Shown one piece after another: positions 7,056 through 15,595 of a DNA stretch of 64,000 nt. Position numbers and translations under genes: made by a program. The DNA is from Paraburkholderia lycopersici (GTDB lineage Bacteria > Pseudomonadota > Gammaproteobacteria > Burkholderiales > Burkholderiaceae): the NCBI RefSeq assembly GCF_900096975.1, contig NZ_FMYQ01000003.1:292406-356405 (forward strand). Direction: 5' to 3'. Numbering within the stretch: position 1 is the stretch's first letter; every line of letters begins with the position of its first letter. The notes beneath the pieces were generated by a model. That model did not search any database. It worked only from the letters and a program-made list of their open reading frames with translations, and was not told the origin of the DNA.

Positions 7056-8147
7056 ATGACGCCAACCATCAAGGATGTCGCCGCACACGCCGGATTCTCG
7101 ATTGCCACGGTCTCGCGCGCGATCAACGCACCTCATACCGTCAACCCCGTCACGCTCGCGCGGGTGCGCGAGGCAATCGACGCGCTGAAGTTCCGGCCGA
7201 ACCCGCTCGGCCGCCAGTTGCGCGGCGAGCGCACGCGCCTGATCGGCGTGGTGCTGCCCACGCTCGCCAATCCGGTATTCGCGGAGTGCCTGCAGGGCAT
7301 CGACGATCTCGCCGCCGCACAGGGCTTTCGCCTCATGCTGATGACCACGCAATACGATGCCAACCGCGAGCGCCACGCGATCGAAACGTTGCGCGCGCAA
7401 CGCGTGGAGGGCTTGATCCTGACCGTCGCCGACGCGGACACCCACCCGCTTCTCGACGAACTCGACGCGGACGGCCCGCTCTACGTGCTGATGCACAACG
7501 ACACGAAGCGCCGCCCTTCGGTATCGGTGGACAACCACCGGGCCGCTTGCGACGGCGTACGCATGCTGATCGCGCACGGCCATCGCCGCATTCTCATGCT
7601 CGCGGGCACGCTGGCCGCGTCCGACCGGGCGCGTCAGCGCCACGCGGGCTATGCGTTCGCGATGCAGCAGGCCGGCCTCGCGCCCGCGCCGGCGCTCGAA
7701 ATCGATTTCAACGCCGATGAGCTCGCGCCCTCGGTGCTCGCGCATTTGACGACCGGGCCTGCTCGCCCCACGGCGCTTTTCTGCAGCAACGACCTGCTCG
7801 CCATGGTCGTGATGCGCGGCCTGCGCCGCGCCCGCCTGCGCGTTCCGCACGACATGTCGATTCTCGGCTTCGACGGGCTCGCAATGGGCGAACTGCTCGC
7901 GCCGCCGCTCGCGAGCATCGGCACGCCGAATCGCGAGATCGGCCGCGAAGCGTGGCAATGTCTGATGGCGCGCATCGGAGGCCACTACGCAGGCCCGCTC
8001 GCGACCACGCTGGCGCACACGCTGCGCACGGCGGGGACCATCGCGGCCATCGCGCACGCCCCGCTCGGCGCGCATCGGCATGGCGTCCACGGCGCGCCGG
8101 GAAGCCCGACCGGTCGCAACCTCGAACTCGGGGACGCACTTTCGTGA
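7056..8147 (+). CDS. LacI-family transcriptional regulator
   Basis: 363 residues. The N-terminal helix-turn-helix is typical (TIKDVAAHAGFSIATVSRAIN, residues 3-23) with the hinge helix around PNPLGRQLRG. A periplasmic-binding-protein-like sensor follows from about residue 60 (LIGVVLPTLANPVFAECLQGI to SILGFDGLAMGELLAPPLASIG). It lies directly upstream of, and in line with, the ABC importer and phosphodiesterase genes, so it probably controls them in response to the transported compound or a product. The start at 7056 is set by the HTH. Codons upstream run back towards the tRNA gene. The ligand is unknown. Confidence 0.9.
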   Translation: MTPTIKDVAAHAGFSIATVSRAINAPHTVNPVTLARVREAIDALKFRPNPLGRQLRGERTRLIGVVLPTLANPVFAECLQGIDDLAAAQGFRLMLMTTQYDANRERHAIETLRAQRVEGLILTVADADTHPLLDELDADGPLYVLMHNDTKRRPSVSVDNHRAACDGVRMLIAHGHRRILMLAGTLAASDRARQRHAGYAFAMQQAGLAPAPALEIDFNADELAPSVLAHLTTGPARPTALFCSNDLLAMVVMRGLRRARLRVPHDMSILGFDGLAMGELLAPPLASIGTPNREIGREAWQCLMARIGGHYAGPLATTLAHTLRTAGTIAAIAHAPLGAHRHGVHGAPGSPTGRNLELGDALS

Positions 8148-8241
8148 CCCGCTCGCACAACTGAAGCCGCCAAACGATCCGAGCCGCGCACGCGGCCCTC
8201 GATCAATCAGAACGATTTCCCAACCGACCTGGAGACCCGCC

Positions 8242-9354
8242 GTGACCCGCCGACTCGCCTTCGCCGGCCCGCTCTCACCTGTGCCCGTGCGCGCCGCCTT
8301 GCGCACGCTCGCCGCGCCGTTGCGGCGCATGAAACGCCTCGCCCGCGCCCTGCCGCTCGCGGCGAGCGCCGCGGCGTTCGCGGCCGGTATCGGCGCACCG
8401 CTCGCCGCACAAGCCGAGCAAACCGCGATCTGCTACAACTGCCCGCCCGAATGGGCCGACTGGGCAAGCCAGATCCAGGCCATCCAGAAGGAAACCGGCA
8501 TTCGCGTACCGTTCGACAACAAGAACTCCGGCCAGTCCATCGCGCAACTGATGGCCGAGCAGAAAAGCCCGGTCGCCGACGTCGTGTACCTCGGTGTTTC
8601 GTCGGCGTTCCAGGCGAAGGACAAGGGCGTAATCGCGCCGTACAAGCCCGCGCACTGGAACGACATTCCCGCCGACCTCAAGGACCCGCAAGGCTACTGG
8701 TTCGCGATCCATTCGGGCACGCTCGGCTTCTTCGTGAACAAGGACGCGCTCGAGGGCAAGCCGGTGCCGCGCTCGTGGGCCGATCTGCTCAAGCCCGAGT
8801 ACAAGGGCATGATCGGCTACCTCGATCCGTCGAGCGCCTTCGTGGGCTATGCGGGCGCCGTGGCTGTGAATCTCGCGCTCGGCGGCTCGCTCGACAACTT
8901 CCAGCCCGCCTTCGACTGGTTCACGAGGCTCAAGGCGAACGAGCCTGTCGTGCCGAAGCAGACCGCCTACGCGCGCGTGCTCTCGGGCGAGATCCCGATC
9001 CTGCTCGACTATGACTTCGACGCTTACCGAGCGAGGTACAAGGACCACGCGAACGTCGAGTTCGTGATTCCGAAGGAGGGCACGATTTCGGTGCCCTACG
9101 TGATGAGCCTCGTGAAGAACGGACCGCACGAAGCCAACGGCAAGAAGGTGCTCGACTTCGTGCTGTCCGACGAAGGCCAGAAGCTCTGGGCCAATGCCTA
9201 TCTGCGTCCGGTGCGCGCAAGCGCGCTTTCGCCTGAAGCGGCCTCGAAGTTCCTGCCCGCGAGCGACTACGCGCGCGCGAAGCCGGTGGACTTCGCGAAA
9301 ATGGCGGCCCGGCAGCAGGCCTTCGGCGAGCGCTATCTCCAGATCATGCACTGA
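8242..9354 (+). CDS. ABC transporter substrate-binding protein (Fe3+/phosphonate-type SBP family)
   Basis: Periplasmic solute-binding protein of about 370 residues. The GTG at 8242 is preceded by GGAG at seven bases and is preferred. An ATG at 8329 would give a more usual signal peptide (MKRLARALPLAASAAAFAAG, cleavage near AQA-EQ), so the true start is open. The mature domain shows FVNKDALEGKPVPRSWADLLKPEYKGMIGYLDPSSAFVGY-like text in pieces typical of SBP_bac_6 proteins (binders of iron, thiamine, phosphonates or polyamines). With two permeases, an ATPase and a GpdQ-like enzyme following, an organic phosphate ester is a plausible ligand. That is inference from context. Confidence 0.85.
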   Translation: MTRRLAFAGPLSPVPVRAALRTLAAPLRRMKRLARALPLAASAAAFAAGIGAPLAAQAEQTAICYNCPPEWADWASQIQAIQKETGIRVPFDNKNSGQSIAQLMAEQKSPVADVVYLGVSSAFQAKDKGVIAPYKPAHWNDIPADLKDPQGYWFAIHSGTLGFFVNKDALEGKPVPRSWADLLKPEYKGMIGYLDPSSAFVGYAGAVAVNLALGGSLDNFQPAFDWFTRLKANEPVVPKQTAYARVLSGEIPILLDYDFDAYRARYKDHANVEFVIPKEGTISVPYVMSLVKNGPHEANGKKVLDFVLSDEGQKLWANAYLRPVRASALSPEAASKFLPASDYARAKPVDFAKMAARQQAFGERYLQIMH

Positions 9355-9374
9355 CCCCCGAGCGAATTACGCCC

Positions 9375-10199
9375 ATGCATGACCTGACTTTCCCTTTGCG
9401 CTGGCGCGTGGCGTTCGTCGCGCCAGCGCTCGCGGTATTTCTCGCGTTCTGGCTGCTGCCGATGGTCGCGCTCGTGCAGGTGAGCGCCGACGGGCACCTG
9501 ATCGAGACATATCGCGCACTGCTAACGAATGGCCGCTACATGAAAAGCCTCGGCGCGACCGTTGCGCTTTCGGCCGCCGTTACCGCTGCGACGCTCGTGA
9601 TCTCGACGATCTGCGGTCTGCTCCTCGCCCGGCGCGCGTTCGCGGGCCGGCGCGCGCTCGTGGCGCTGCTGACGTTTCCGCTGGCGTTTCCGGGCGTGGT
9701 GGTCGGCTTCATGGTCATCATGCTCGCGGGGCGCCAGGGCCTGATCGGCGCGCTCGCGCTGCGTTTCACCGGCGAGCGCTGGGTGTTCGCGTACTCGATG
9801 GCCGGGCTGTTCGCAGGCTACCTGTACTTCTCGATCCCGCGCGTGATCGTAACCGTCATGGCCTGCGCAAGCCAGCTCGACGGCTCGCTCGAAGAGGCGG
9901 CGCGCTCGCTCGGCGCTTCTTCATGGCGCGTGCTCTGCGACGTGATCCTGCCCGCGCTCGCGCCCGGCCTCGTCGCGGCGGGCGCGATCTGCTTCGCCAC
10001 GGCAATGGGTGCATTCGGCACGGCCTTCACGCTCGCCACCGACATCGATGTCCTGCCGATGACCATCTACACCGAGTTCACGCTCAACGCCAACATGGTG
10101 ACGGCCGCCGGTCTCTCCATCCTGCTCGGCGTCGTCACATGGGCCGTGCTCACGCTGGCGCGCAGCATGACGGGCGCAGCCGTCGCCGCCACGGCGTGA
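9375..10199 (+). CDS. ABC transporter permease (first subunit)
   Basis: 274-residue inner-membrane protein with about six hydrophobic segments and the binding-protein-dependent permease signature EEAARSLGASSWRVLCDVILPALAPG near residue 175. This EAA loop contacts the ATPase. It starts 20 bp after the binding protein and precedes a second, different permease, so the channel is probably a heterodimer. The AFGTAFTLATDIDVLPMTIYTEF segment resembles PotB/CysU-type permeases. Confidence 0.88.
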   Translation: MHDLTFPLRWRVAFVAPALAVFLAFWLLPMVALVQVSADGHLIETYRALLTNGRYMKSLGATVALSAAVTAATLVISTICGLLLARRAFAGRRALVALLTFPLAFPGVVVGFMVIMLAGRQGLIGALALRFTGERWVFAYSMAGLFAGYLYFSIPRVIVTVMACASQLDGSLEEAARSLGASSWRVLCDVILPALAPGLVAAGAICFATAMGAFGTAFTLATDIDVLPMTIYTEFTLNANMVTAAGLSILLGVVTWAVLTLARSMTGAAVAATA

Positions 10200-10227
10200 G
10201 TTCCTTCGCATAACAAATGACCCAGGA

Positions 10228-11151
10228 ATGAATTCGTTCGCCAATCCCACCGCGCCCGGCATGGACGACAGACCGGACCAGCCGCCCGCCGCGCGGCGGC
10301 GTCTCGCCCTGCCCTCCGCGCGAGCCTGGCTCGCCTGCGCGCAATGGCTCGTCACGCTCGTCACTTGCGCATTTCTCATCGTGCCCGTGGCGATGTCGAT
10401 CGTGGCGGGGCTCACGGTCAACTACTTTCGCGGCGTGGCGAGCGGCCTCACGCTGCGCTGGCTCGACCAGGTCTGGACGCAGTATCACGCGAGCGTCTTC
10501 CTCTCGCTCGAAGTGGCCGCTGCCACGCTGGCCGCCACGCTCATGGCCGGCGTGCCCGCGGGCTACGCGCTCGCGCGCAGCCGCACGCGCGTCTCGCGCG
10601 TGATCGAAGAGCTGCTCGTCTTGCCGGTCGCCCTGCCCGGACTCGCCTCGGCGCTCGCGCTGCTCGTCGTGTACGGCGGCTTCAGCGCGTTTCGCATGAG
10701 TGCGGCATTCATCGTGGTCGGGCATGTGGTGTTCACGCTGCCGTTCATGGTGCGGCCCGTCGCGGCGGTGTGCGCCTCGGCCGATTTGCGCACGCTCGAA
10801 GAAGGCGCGGCGAGTCTCGGCGCGAGCTTCTGGCAGCGCTTCACGACGATCGTGCTGCCGAACGCGAAGCCCGGCATCGTGGCGGGCGCGCTCGCGGTGC
10901 TCACGCTCTCCATCGGCGAATTCAATCTCACGTGGATGCTGCACACCCCCGACACCAAGACGCTGCCCGTGGGTCTTGCGGATACCTACGCGTCGCTGCG
11001 CATCGAAGTGGGCAGCGCCTACACGATTCTCTTCTTCCTCATGACGATGCCGCTGCTCGTGGCCATGCAGTGGATCGGCGTGGACGCGCCCGGTGCGGGA
11101 ACCAGGCAACGAAAAACACGGGTACGGAATAAAAGCAAGGATTCCCAATGA
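10228..11151 (+). CDS. ABC transporter permease (second subunit)
   Basis: 307 residues, with a Pro-rich cytoplasmic N-terminus of some 35 residues and then six membrane segments. The EAA loop reads EEGAASLGASFWQRFTTIVLPNAKPG near residue 190. AGGA almost touches the ATG at 10228, so an ATG at 10261 is a possible alternative. Its last codons overlap the ATPase start by four bases (ATGA), implying translational coupling. It partners the preceding permease. Confidence 0.87.
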   Translation: MNSFANPTAPGMDDRPDQPPAARRRLALPSARAWLACAQWLVTLVTCAFLIVPVAMSIVAGLTVNYFRGVASGLTLRWLDQVWTQYHASVFLSLEVAAATLAATLMAGVPAGYALARSRTRVSRVIEELLVLPVALPGLASALALLVVYGGFSAFRMSAAFIVVGHVVFTLPFMVRPVAAVCASADLRTLEEGAASLGASFWQRFTTIVLPNAKPGIVAGALAVLTLSIGEFNLTWMLHTPDTKTLPVGLADTYASLRIEVGSAYTILFFLMTMPLLVAMQWIGVDAPGAGTRQRKTRVRNKSKDSQ

Positions 11152-12188
11152 AACTCGAATCGATCCCGATTACGCTCACGCGCTGCGCGAAGACGTTTCG
11201 CGGCACGCGCGTGCTGGAACCGCTCGACCTCGCGATCGGCGCGGGCGAAACGCTCGTGCTGCTCGGCCCTTCCGGCTGCGGCAAGACCACCACGCTGCGC
11301 ATGATCGCGGGTCTGGAGACGCCCGACGCCGGCGGCCGCGTGGCGTTCGGCGAGGAGGACGTGACCGCGTTGCCCATCGAACGCCGCAAGGTCGGCATGG
11401 TTTTCCAGAACTACGCGCTCTTTCCGAACCTCGACGTGCGCGGCAACATCGGCTATGGCCTGAAGATTCAGCGCGTTCCCGCCGCAGACGCGCGGGCGCG
11501 CGTCGACGAGCTGCTCGCGATGATGCGGCTCGAAGCGCACGCCGCCAAGCCTGTCGACGAGCTTTCGGGCGGCCAGCGCCAGCGCGTCGCGCTCGCCCGC
11601 GCGCTGGCGCCGCGCCCGCGCGTGCTGCTGCTGGACGAGCCGCTCACGGCGCTCGACGCGCGTCTGCGCGACACCTTGCGCGGCGAAATGAACGCGCTGC
11701 TGCGCGAGCTCGGCGTGACGACGGTCTACGTCACGCACGATCAGGCCGAGGCGATGGAACTGGGCGAGCGCATCGTCGTGATGAGTGCCGGCCGCATCGA
11801 GCAGATCGGCACGCCGCGCGAGATCTACTATCAGCCGGCGAGCCGCGCGGTCGCGCAATTCGTCGGCACGCTCAACCGTATCGCCGGACAATGGCAGGGC
11901 GACCTGCTGCGCACGAACGGCGGCGCCGTGCGGGCCGGCACCCAGAAGACGACGGGCGCCGCGGAACTCTATTTCCGCCCCGAAGACGCCACGCTCGCCG
12001 ACCCCGCCGCCGCGCCGCTGCGCGGCGTGATCGAACAGGCGACGTTCCTCGGCGAGCGCACGCGCCTCACCATAGGCGGCGCGGCGCCCGATGCGCTCTT
12101 CGTCGACGTGGCGGGCCGCATCGAACTTGCACGCGGCACGCCCGTCGGCATCTCGATCGCCCCCGAAGCGCTCATCGCGCTCGCGTAA
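11148..12188 (+). CDS. ABC transporter ATP-binding protein (PotA/FbpC type)
   Basis: 346 residues. The Walker A motif GPSGCGKTT is at residues 40-48, followed by the Q-loop in GMVFQNYALFPNLDV, signature LSGGQRQRVALARAL, Walker B VLLLDEP and the H-loop YVTHDQAEAMEL. A C-terminal TOBE-like regulatory region is present from about residue 230 (FVGTLNRIAGQW to the end). It powers import through the two permeases. A phosphodiesterase gene follows after 21 bp. Confidence 0.92.
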   Translation: MKLESIPITLTRCAKTFRGTRVLEPLDLAIGAGETLVLLGPSGCGKTTTLRMIAGLETPDAGGRVAFGEEDVTALPIERRKVGMVFQNYALFPNLDVRGNIGYGLKIQRVPAADARARVDELLAMMRLEAHAAKPVDELSGGQRQRVALARALAPRPRVLLLDEPLTALDARLRDTLRGEMNALLRELGVTTVYVTHDQAEAMELGERIVVMSAGRIEQIGTPREIYYQPASRAVAQFVGTLNRIAGQWQGDLLRTNGGAVRAGTQKTTGAAELYFRPEDATLADPAAAPLRGVIEQATFLGERTRLTIGGAAPDALFVDVAGRIELARGTPVGISIAPEALIALA

Positions 12189-12209
12189 ATCTTGCAAGCG
12201 AGGACTCCC

Positions 12210-13037
12210 ATGCTGCTCGCCCAGATCAGCGACCTGCACATCAAGCAACCGGGCGCGCTCGCGTATCGCCGCGTCGATACCGCTGCGTGCCTCGTGCGCA
12301 CGATCGCGCGCCTGAACGCGCTCGCGCCGCGTCCCGACGCGGTGCTCGTAACCGGCGATCTCGTCGACCGCGGCACCGCGGAAGAATACCGGCACCTCAA
12401 AACGCTGCTCGACACGCTCGAAATTCCTTACTGGCTGCTGATCGGCAATCACGATGCGCGCGAGCCGCTGCGCGAGGTGTTCCCGGAGCGGCCCGAACTG
12501 CGCGAAGGCGGCGAGTTCGTCCAGTACGCGGTGGATGTCGGCCCGCTGCGCGTGATCGCGCTCGATTCCATGCAGCCGGGACAAAGCGCCGGCACGCTCT
12601 GCGAAGCGCGCCTCGCATGGCTCGCGGAGCAGCTCGAGGCGGCGCGCGGCAAGCCGGTGGTCGTTGCGCTGCATCATCCGCCGTTCGATTGCGGCATCGG
12701 CCACATGGACGCGATTCGCCTCGACGTGGCGGCCTCGCAGGCGCTCGAAGCGTTGATCGCGCGGTACCCGAACGTCGAGCGCGTGGTCTGCGGCCACGTG
12801 CACCGGCCCATGTTCGTGCGCTTTGGCGGCACCGTCGCCTCGGCGGTGCCCGCGCCCGCGCACCAGGTCACGCTCGACCTCGCGGCCAACGCGCCCTCCA
12901 CGTTCACGCTGGAGCCGCCCGCCTTCGCGCTGCATCGCTACGCACCGCGCGGCGGACTCGTGACGCATCACGGCTACGTGCAGGCGTTCGACGGCCCGTA
13001 CCCGTTCCATGAGCCGTCGGGCGAACTGATCGCCTGA
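12210..13037 (+). CDS. GpdQ-like class III phosphodiesterase (glycerophosphodiesterase candidate)
   Basis: 275 residues, nearly the same length as Enterobacter GpdQ. All metal ligands are present: ISDLHI (Asp8, His10), TGDLVDRG, IGNHDAR, the HHPPFDCG motif and CGHVH. HHPP followed by an MD-containing stretch, and a late AHQV segment, are features I recall from GpdQ rather than from cAMP phosphodiesterase CpdA. There is no signal peptide, so it acts in the cytoplasm after import. CGAGGA precedes the ATG at 12210; a TTG six codons upstream is less likely. As the last gene of the ABC operon it probably cleaves the imported diester. Icc/CpdA activity cannot be excluded. Confidence 0.8.
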   Translation: MLLAQISDLHIKQPGALAYRRVDTAACLVRTIARLNALAPRPDAVLVTGDLVDRGTAEEYRHLKTLLDTLEIPYWLLIGNHDAREPLREVFPERPELREGGEFVQYAVDVGPLRVIALDSMQPGQSAGTLCEARLAWLAEQLEAARGKPVVVALHHPPFDCGIGHMDAIRLDVAASQALEALIARYPNVERVVCGHVHRPMFVRFGGTVASAVPAPAHQVTLDLAANAPSTFTLEPPAFALHRYAPRGGLVTHHGYVQAFDGPYPFHEPSGELIA

Positions 13038-13145
13038 CCGCTGCGCAAACGGCACGGCAGCCGCCAGCGCGATTGCGCGCGCTCCGGTATGATCGGCACG
13101 CTCGAAGCCTGCCTTCCGTATCACGGGCGCCGCCCGCATTCGCAC

Positions 13146-14360
13146 ATGTCCACATCCGATCCGGCATCCGCTGGCGAAAGCCAGTCGCTGCGCGGCCTGC
13201 TGCTCCTGCTCGCGACCATCGCGGGCGTCGCGGTCGCGAACATCTATTTCAACCAGCCGCTGCTCGACGGCTTCCGTCAGAGCTTCCCCGCCGGCGCCGC
13301 CTGGATCGGCGCCGTGCCGGCCGGCACACAGCTCGGCTATGCGGCCGGCATGCTGCTGCTCGCGCCGCTCGGCGACCGCTACGACCGCAGACGCATCATC
13401 CTGCTGCAAACGGGGGGGTTGTGCGTCGCGCTGCTCGTCGCCGCCACCGCGCCCTCGCTCGGCGTGCTGGTCGGCGCGAGCCTCGCGATCGGCGTGCTCG
13501 CGACCATCGCGCAGCAAGCCGTGCCGTTCGCGGCCGAACTCGCGCCGCCCGAAGCGCGCGGCCACGCGGTGGGCACCGTCATGAGCGGATTGCTGCTCGG
13601 CATCCTGCTGGCGCGCACGGCGGCCGGTTTCGTCGGACAGTACTTCGGCTGGCGCGCGGTGTTCGGCGCCTCGATCGTCGCGCTGCTCGTGCTCGCGGTC
13701 GTGATCGTGAAGAAACTGCCGAGGAGCAAGCCCACGTCGACGCTCGGCTACAGCAAGCTGCTCGGCTCGATGTGGCATCTCGTGCTGGAACTGCCGGGGC
13801 TGCGCGAAGCCTCCGCCACGGGCGCGTGCCTCTTCGCCGCGTTCAGCCTGTTCTGGCCCGTGCTCACGCTGCTGCTCGCGGGCGAGCCGTTCCATCTCGG
13901 GCCGCAGGCGGCCGGTCTGTTCGGCATCGTCGGCGCGGCAGGCGCGCTCGCCGCGCCCATGGCGGGCCGCTCGGCGGACAAGCGCGGCCCCCGCGCGGTC
14001 ATCACGATGTCGATCGCGCTCATGGCGATCGCGTTCGTCATCTTCGCGCTCTCGGGCAGGAGCCTGATCGGTCTCGTGATCGGCGTGATCGTGCTCGACA
14101 TCGGAGTGCAGGCCGCGCAGATCTCGAACCAGTCGCGCATCTACGCGCTGCGCCCCGAGGCGCGCAGCCGCGTGAACACCGTGTTCATGGTTTGCTATTT
14201 CATCGGCGGCGCGACGGGCTCGGCCGTGGGCGCGACCGCCTGGCACGCGTTCGGCTGGATCGGCGTGTGCGCGGCCGGCATGGCATTCACCGCGCTCGCG
14301 GGCTGGATTCACTACGCGACGCGCCCGCGCGTCGGCGCAGGCGCGCAGGTTTCCTCCTGA
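13146..14360 (+). CDS. MFS transporter (drug/sugar efflux type)
   Basis: About 404 residues with twelve hydrophobic segments. The motif-A loop reads LGDRYDRRRIILLQ near residue 80, and the antiporter-type stretch around GTVMSGLLLGILLARTAAGFVGQYFGWRAVF is clear. ANIYFNQPLLDGF near the start is typical of a subgroup of Burkholderia and enterobacterial MFS proteins often annotated YnfM/YtbD-like. The ATG at 13146 was chosen, and an ATG at 13089 in frame is possible. Neither has a strong ribosome binding site. The substrate is unknown. Confidence 0.82.
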   Translation: MSTSDPASAGESQSLRGLLLLLATIAGVAVANIYFNQPLLDGFRQSFPAGAAWIGAVPAGTQLGYAAGMLLLAPLGDRYDRRRIILLQTGGLCVALLVAATAPSLGVLVGASLAIGVLATIAQQAVPFAAELAPPEARGHAVGTVMSGLLLGILLARTAAGFVGQYFGWRAVFGASIVALLVLAVVIVKKLPRSKPTSTLGYSKLLGSMWHLVLELPGLREASATGACLFAAFSLFWPVLTLLLAGEPFHLGPQAAGLFGIVGAAGALAAPMAGRSADKRGPRAVITMSIALMAIAFVIFALSGRSLIGLVIGVIVLDIGVQAAQISNQSRIYALRPEARSRVNTVFMVCYFIGGATGSAVGATAWHAFGWIGVCAAGMAFTALAGWIHYATRPRVGAGAQVSS

Positions 14361-14371
14361 CGCCGGCAGCG

Positions 14372-14914
14372 CTATTTGCGCGTATAGAGCAAGTCGGTCA
14401 TGTCGTCGGCATGCTCCTCCTCCACGGCGAGGATCTGCTCGAAGATGCGCCGCGTGGTCGTGTCGTCGTTGCCGAGATAACCGACGATCGCGCGATAGCT
14501 TTCGATGGCGATGCGCTCCGCGATCAGATTCTCGCGGATCATGTCCTTCAGGTCGGCACCCTCCTTGTATTCCGAGTGCGAGCGCGCGAGCAGCGTCGCG
14601 GGCGAGAAGTCGGGCTCGCCGCCAAGCTGGACGATGCGCGCGGCCAGCATGTCCGCGTGCTGCTGCTCTTCATTGGCGTGCTGAAGAAATTCGGCCGCCA
14701 CCGACTCGGACTCGATGCCCTTCGCCATGAAGTAGTGACGCTTGTAGCGCAGCGCGCAGACGAGTTCCGTGGCGAGCGAATCGTTGAGCAGCTTGAGCAC
14801 GGTCTCGCGATTCGCGGGGTAATCGGGCGTAACCGGTCCCTCTTCGAGATTGCGGCGCGCTTCCTCGCGCACGCGCTTGAGGTCGAACTCAAACGAAGCC
14901 TGTGTTTTCGACAT
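14372..14914 (-). CDS. Bacterioferritin-like ferritin protein
   Basis: 180-residue four-helix ferritin-like protein. The di-iron ligands appear in order: Glu in ATELVCALRYKRH, ExxH in NEEQQHAD, Glu in LIAERIAIESY, and ExxH in AVEEEHADD. No Met-rich or extended tail is seen. Such proteins store iron or detoxify peroxide in the cytoplasm. The start at 14914 follows GAAGGAGAG. It shares the strand with a DUF1328 gene immediately upstream. The pair, together with a nearby entericidin gene, looks like a stress-response group. Confidence 0.85.
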   Translation of the reverse strand: MSKTQASFEFDLKRVREEARRNLEEGPVTPDYPANRETVLKLLNDSLATELVCALRYKRHYFMAKGIESESVAAEFLQHANEEQQHADMLAARIVQLGGEPDFSPATLLARSHSEYKEGADLKDMIRENLIAERIAIESYRAIVGYLGNDDTTTRRIFEQILAVEEEHADDMTDLLYTRK

Positions 14915-14964
14915 TTGACTCTCCTTCGAACGTGGGGTACAAGAAGTGACTCTGACGGTGCGAG

Positions 14965-15126
14965 TCATGCGCGCAGCACGCCCAGCAGCAGCGTGACCAC
15001 GAAGACCACCAGGAAGATGTAAAAGAGGATCCTGGCGATCTCTGCTGCGCCCGCGGCAATGCCCGTGAAGCCGAACACCGCGGCGATGATCGCGATAATG
15101 AAAAACACGATGGCGTAGTGAAGCAT
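14965..15126 (-). CDS. DUF1328 (YtjA-family) small membrane protein
   Basis: 53 residues, almost entirely two hydrophobic helices: [20 protein letters not shown], a short [10 protein letters not shown] turn, then [18 protein letters not shown]. This is the DUF1328 pattern; function is unknown in the family, though members are often stress-induced. A very strong AAAGGAGG sits before the ATG at 15126. It lies about 50 bp upstream of the bacterioferritin gene on the same strand. Confidence 0.88.
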   Translation of the reverse strand: MLHYAIVFFIIAIIAAVFGFTGIAAGAAEIARILFYIFLVVFVVTLLLGVLRA

Positions 15127-15285
15127 GGCTGGTCCTCCTTTCGGGCGGATGCTGCGCGTTGTGCTGGCGCCTCCCGCAAACGCCGGACCCGGGCATGGAG
15201 GCAGCGCGCGATGAGCGGTGGCACAAATGACCGGGCACGCGCCATGCTGGAGAAGGGTCTCCTTGACACCGTGGAGGACTTCCTC

Positions 15286-15423
15286 ATGAAACGCCTGATT
15301 GCCCTCTTTCTCGTTACCGCTTCGATAGCAGCGCTCTCGGCCTGCAACACGATGGCGGGCGCCGGCGAGGACGTTTCCGCAGGCGGCCATGCCCTCACGA
15401 ACTCCGCGGAAAAGGCGAAGTAG
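15286..15423 (+). CDS. Entericidin A/B-family lipoprotein
   Basis: 45-residue lipoprotein: [20 protein letters not shown] gives a signal peptide with lipobox LSAC, and the short mature part [20 protein letters not shown] matches the entericidin family (NT-GAGKDI-GG pattern). In E. coli the pair acts as an envelope toxin and antidote under stress. Only one gene is present here, so its role could be antidote-like or structural. GGAGG precedes the ATG. Divergent from the DUF1328 gene. Confidence 0.85.
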   Translation: MKRLIALFLVTASIAALSACNTMAGAGEDVSAGGHALTNSAEKAK

Positions 15424-15595
15424 CGATCGGGAGACGGTAGGGGCGCCGGCATGGCGGCCGACTGCACGCGAGGGAAAACCGTGCGGGAGGGGTCGCAGGC
15501 GGGGCCGGACACGCGATGGACGGCGGCGGCGCGGCACGTGCGCGGCTGCGCGTGCGCCTCGGCCGCGACCGGAGCGCTCCCCTGCGGAGCCGTGC

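Noticed and set aside
12210..13037. cAMP phosphodiesterase CpdA as first choice
   Set aside because: Length, the HHPP context, the late AHQV stretch and the importer operon fit GpdQ better. CpdA remains a weaker alternative.
11019..14312. Very long minus-strand open frame of over 1000 codons
   Set aside because: It is antisense to the ABC, phosphodiesterase and MFS genes. Its His/Arg/Glu-rich composition is the usual mirror of GC-rich coding DNA.
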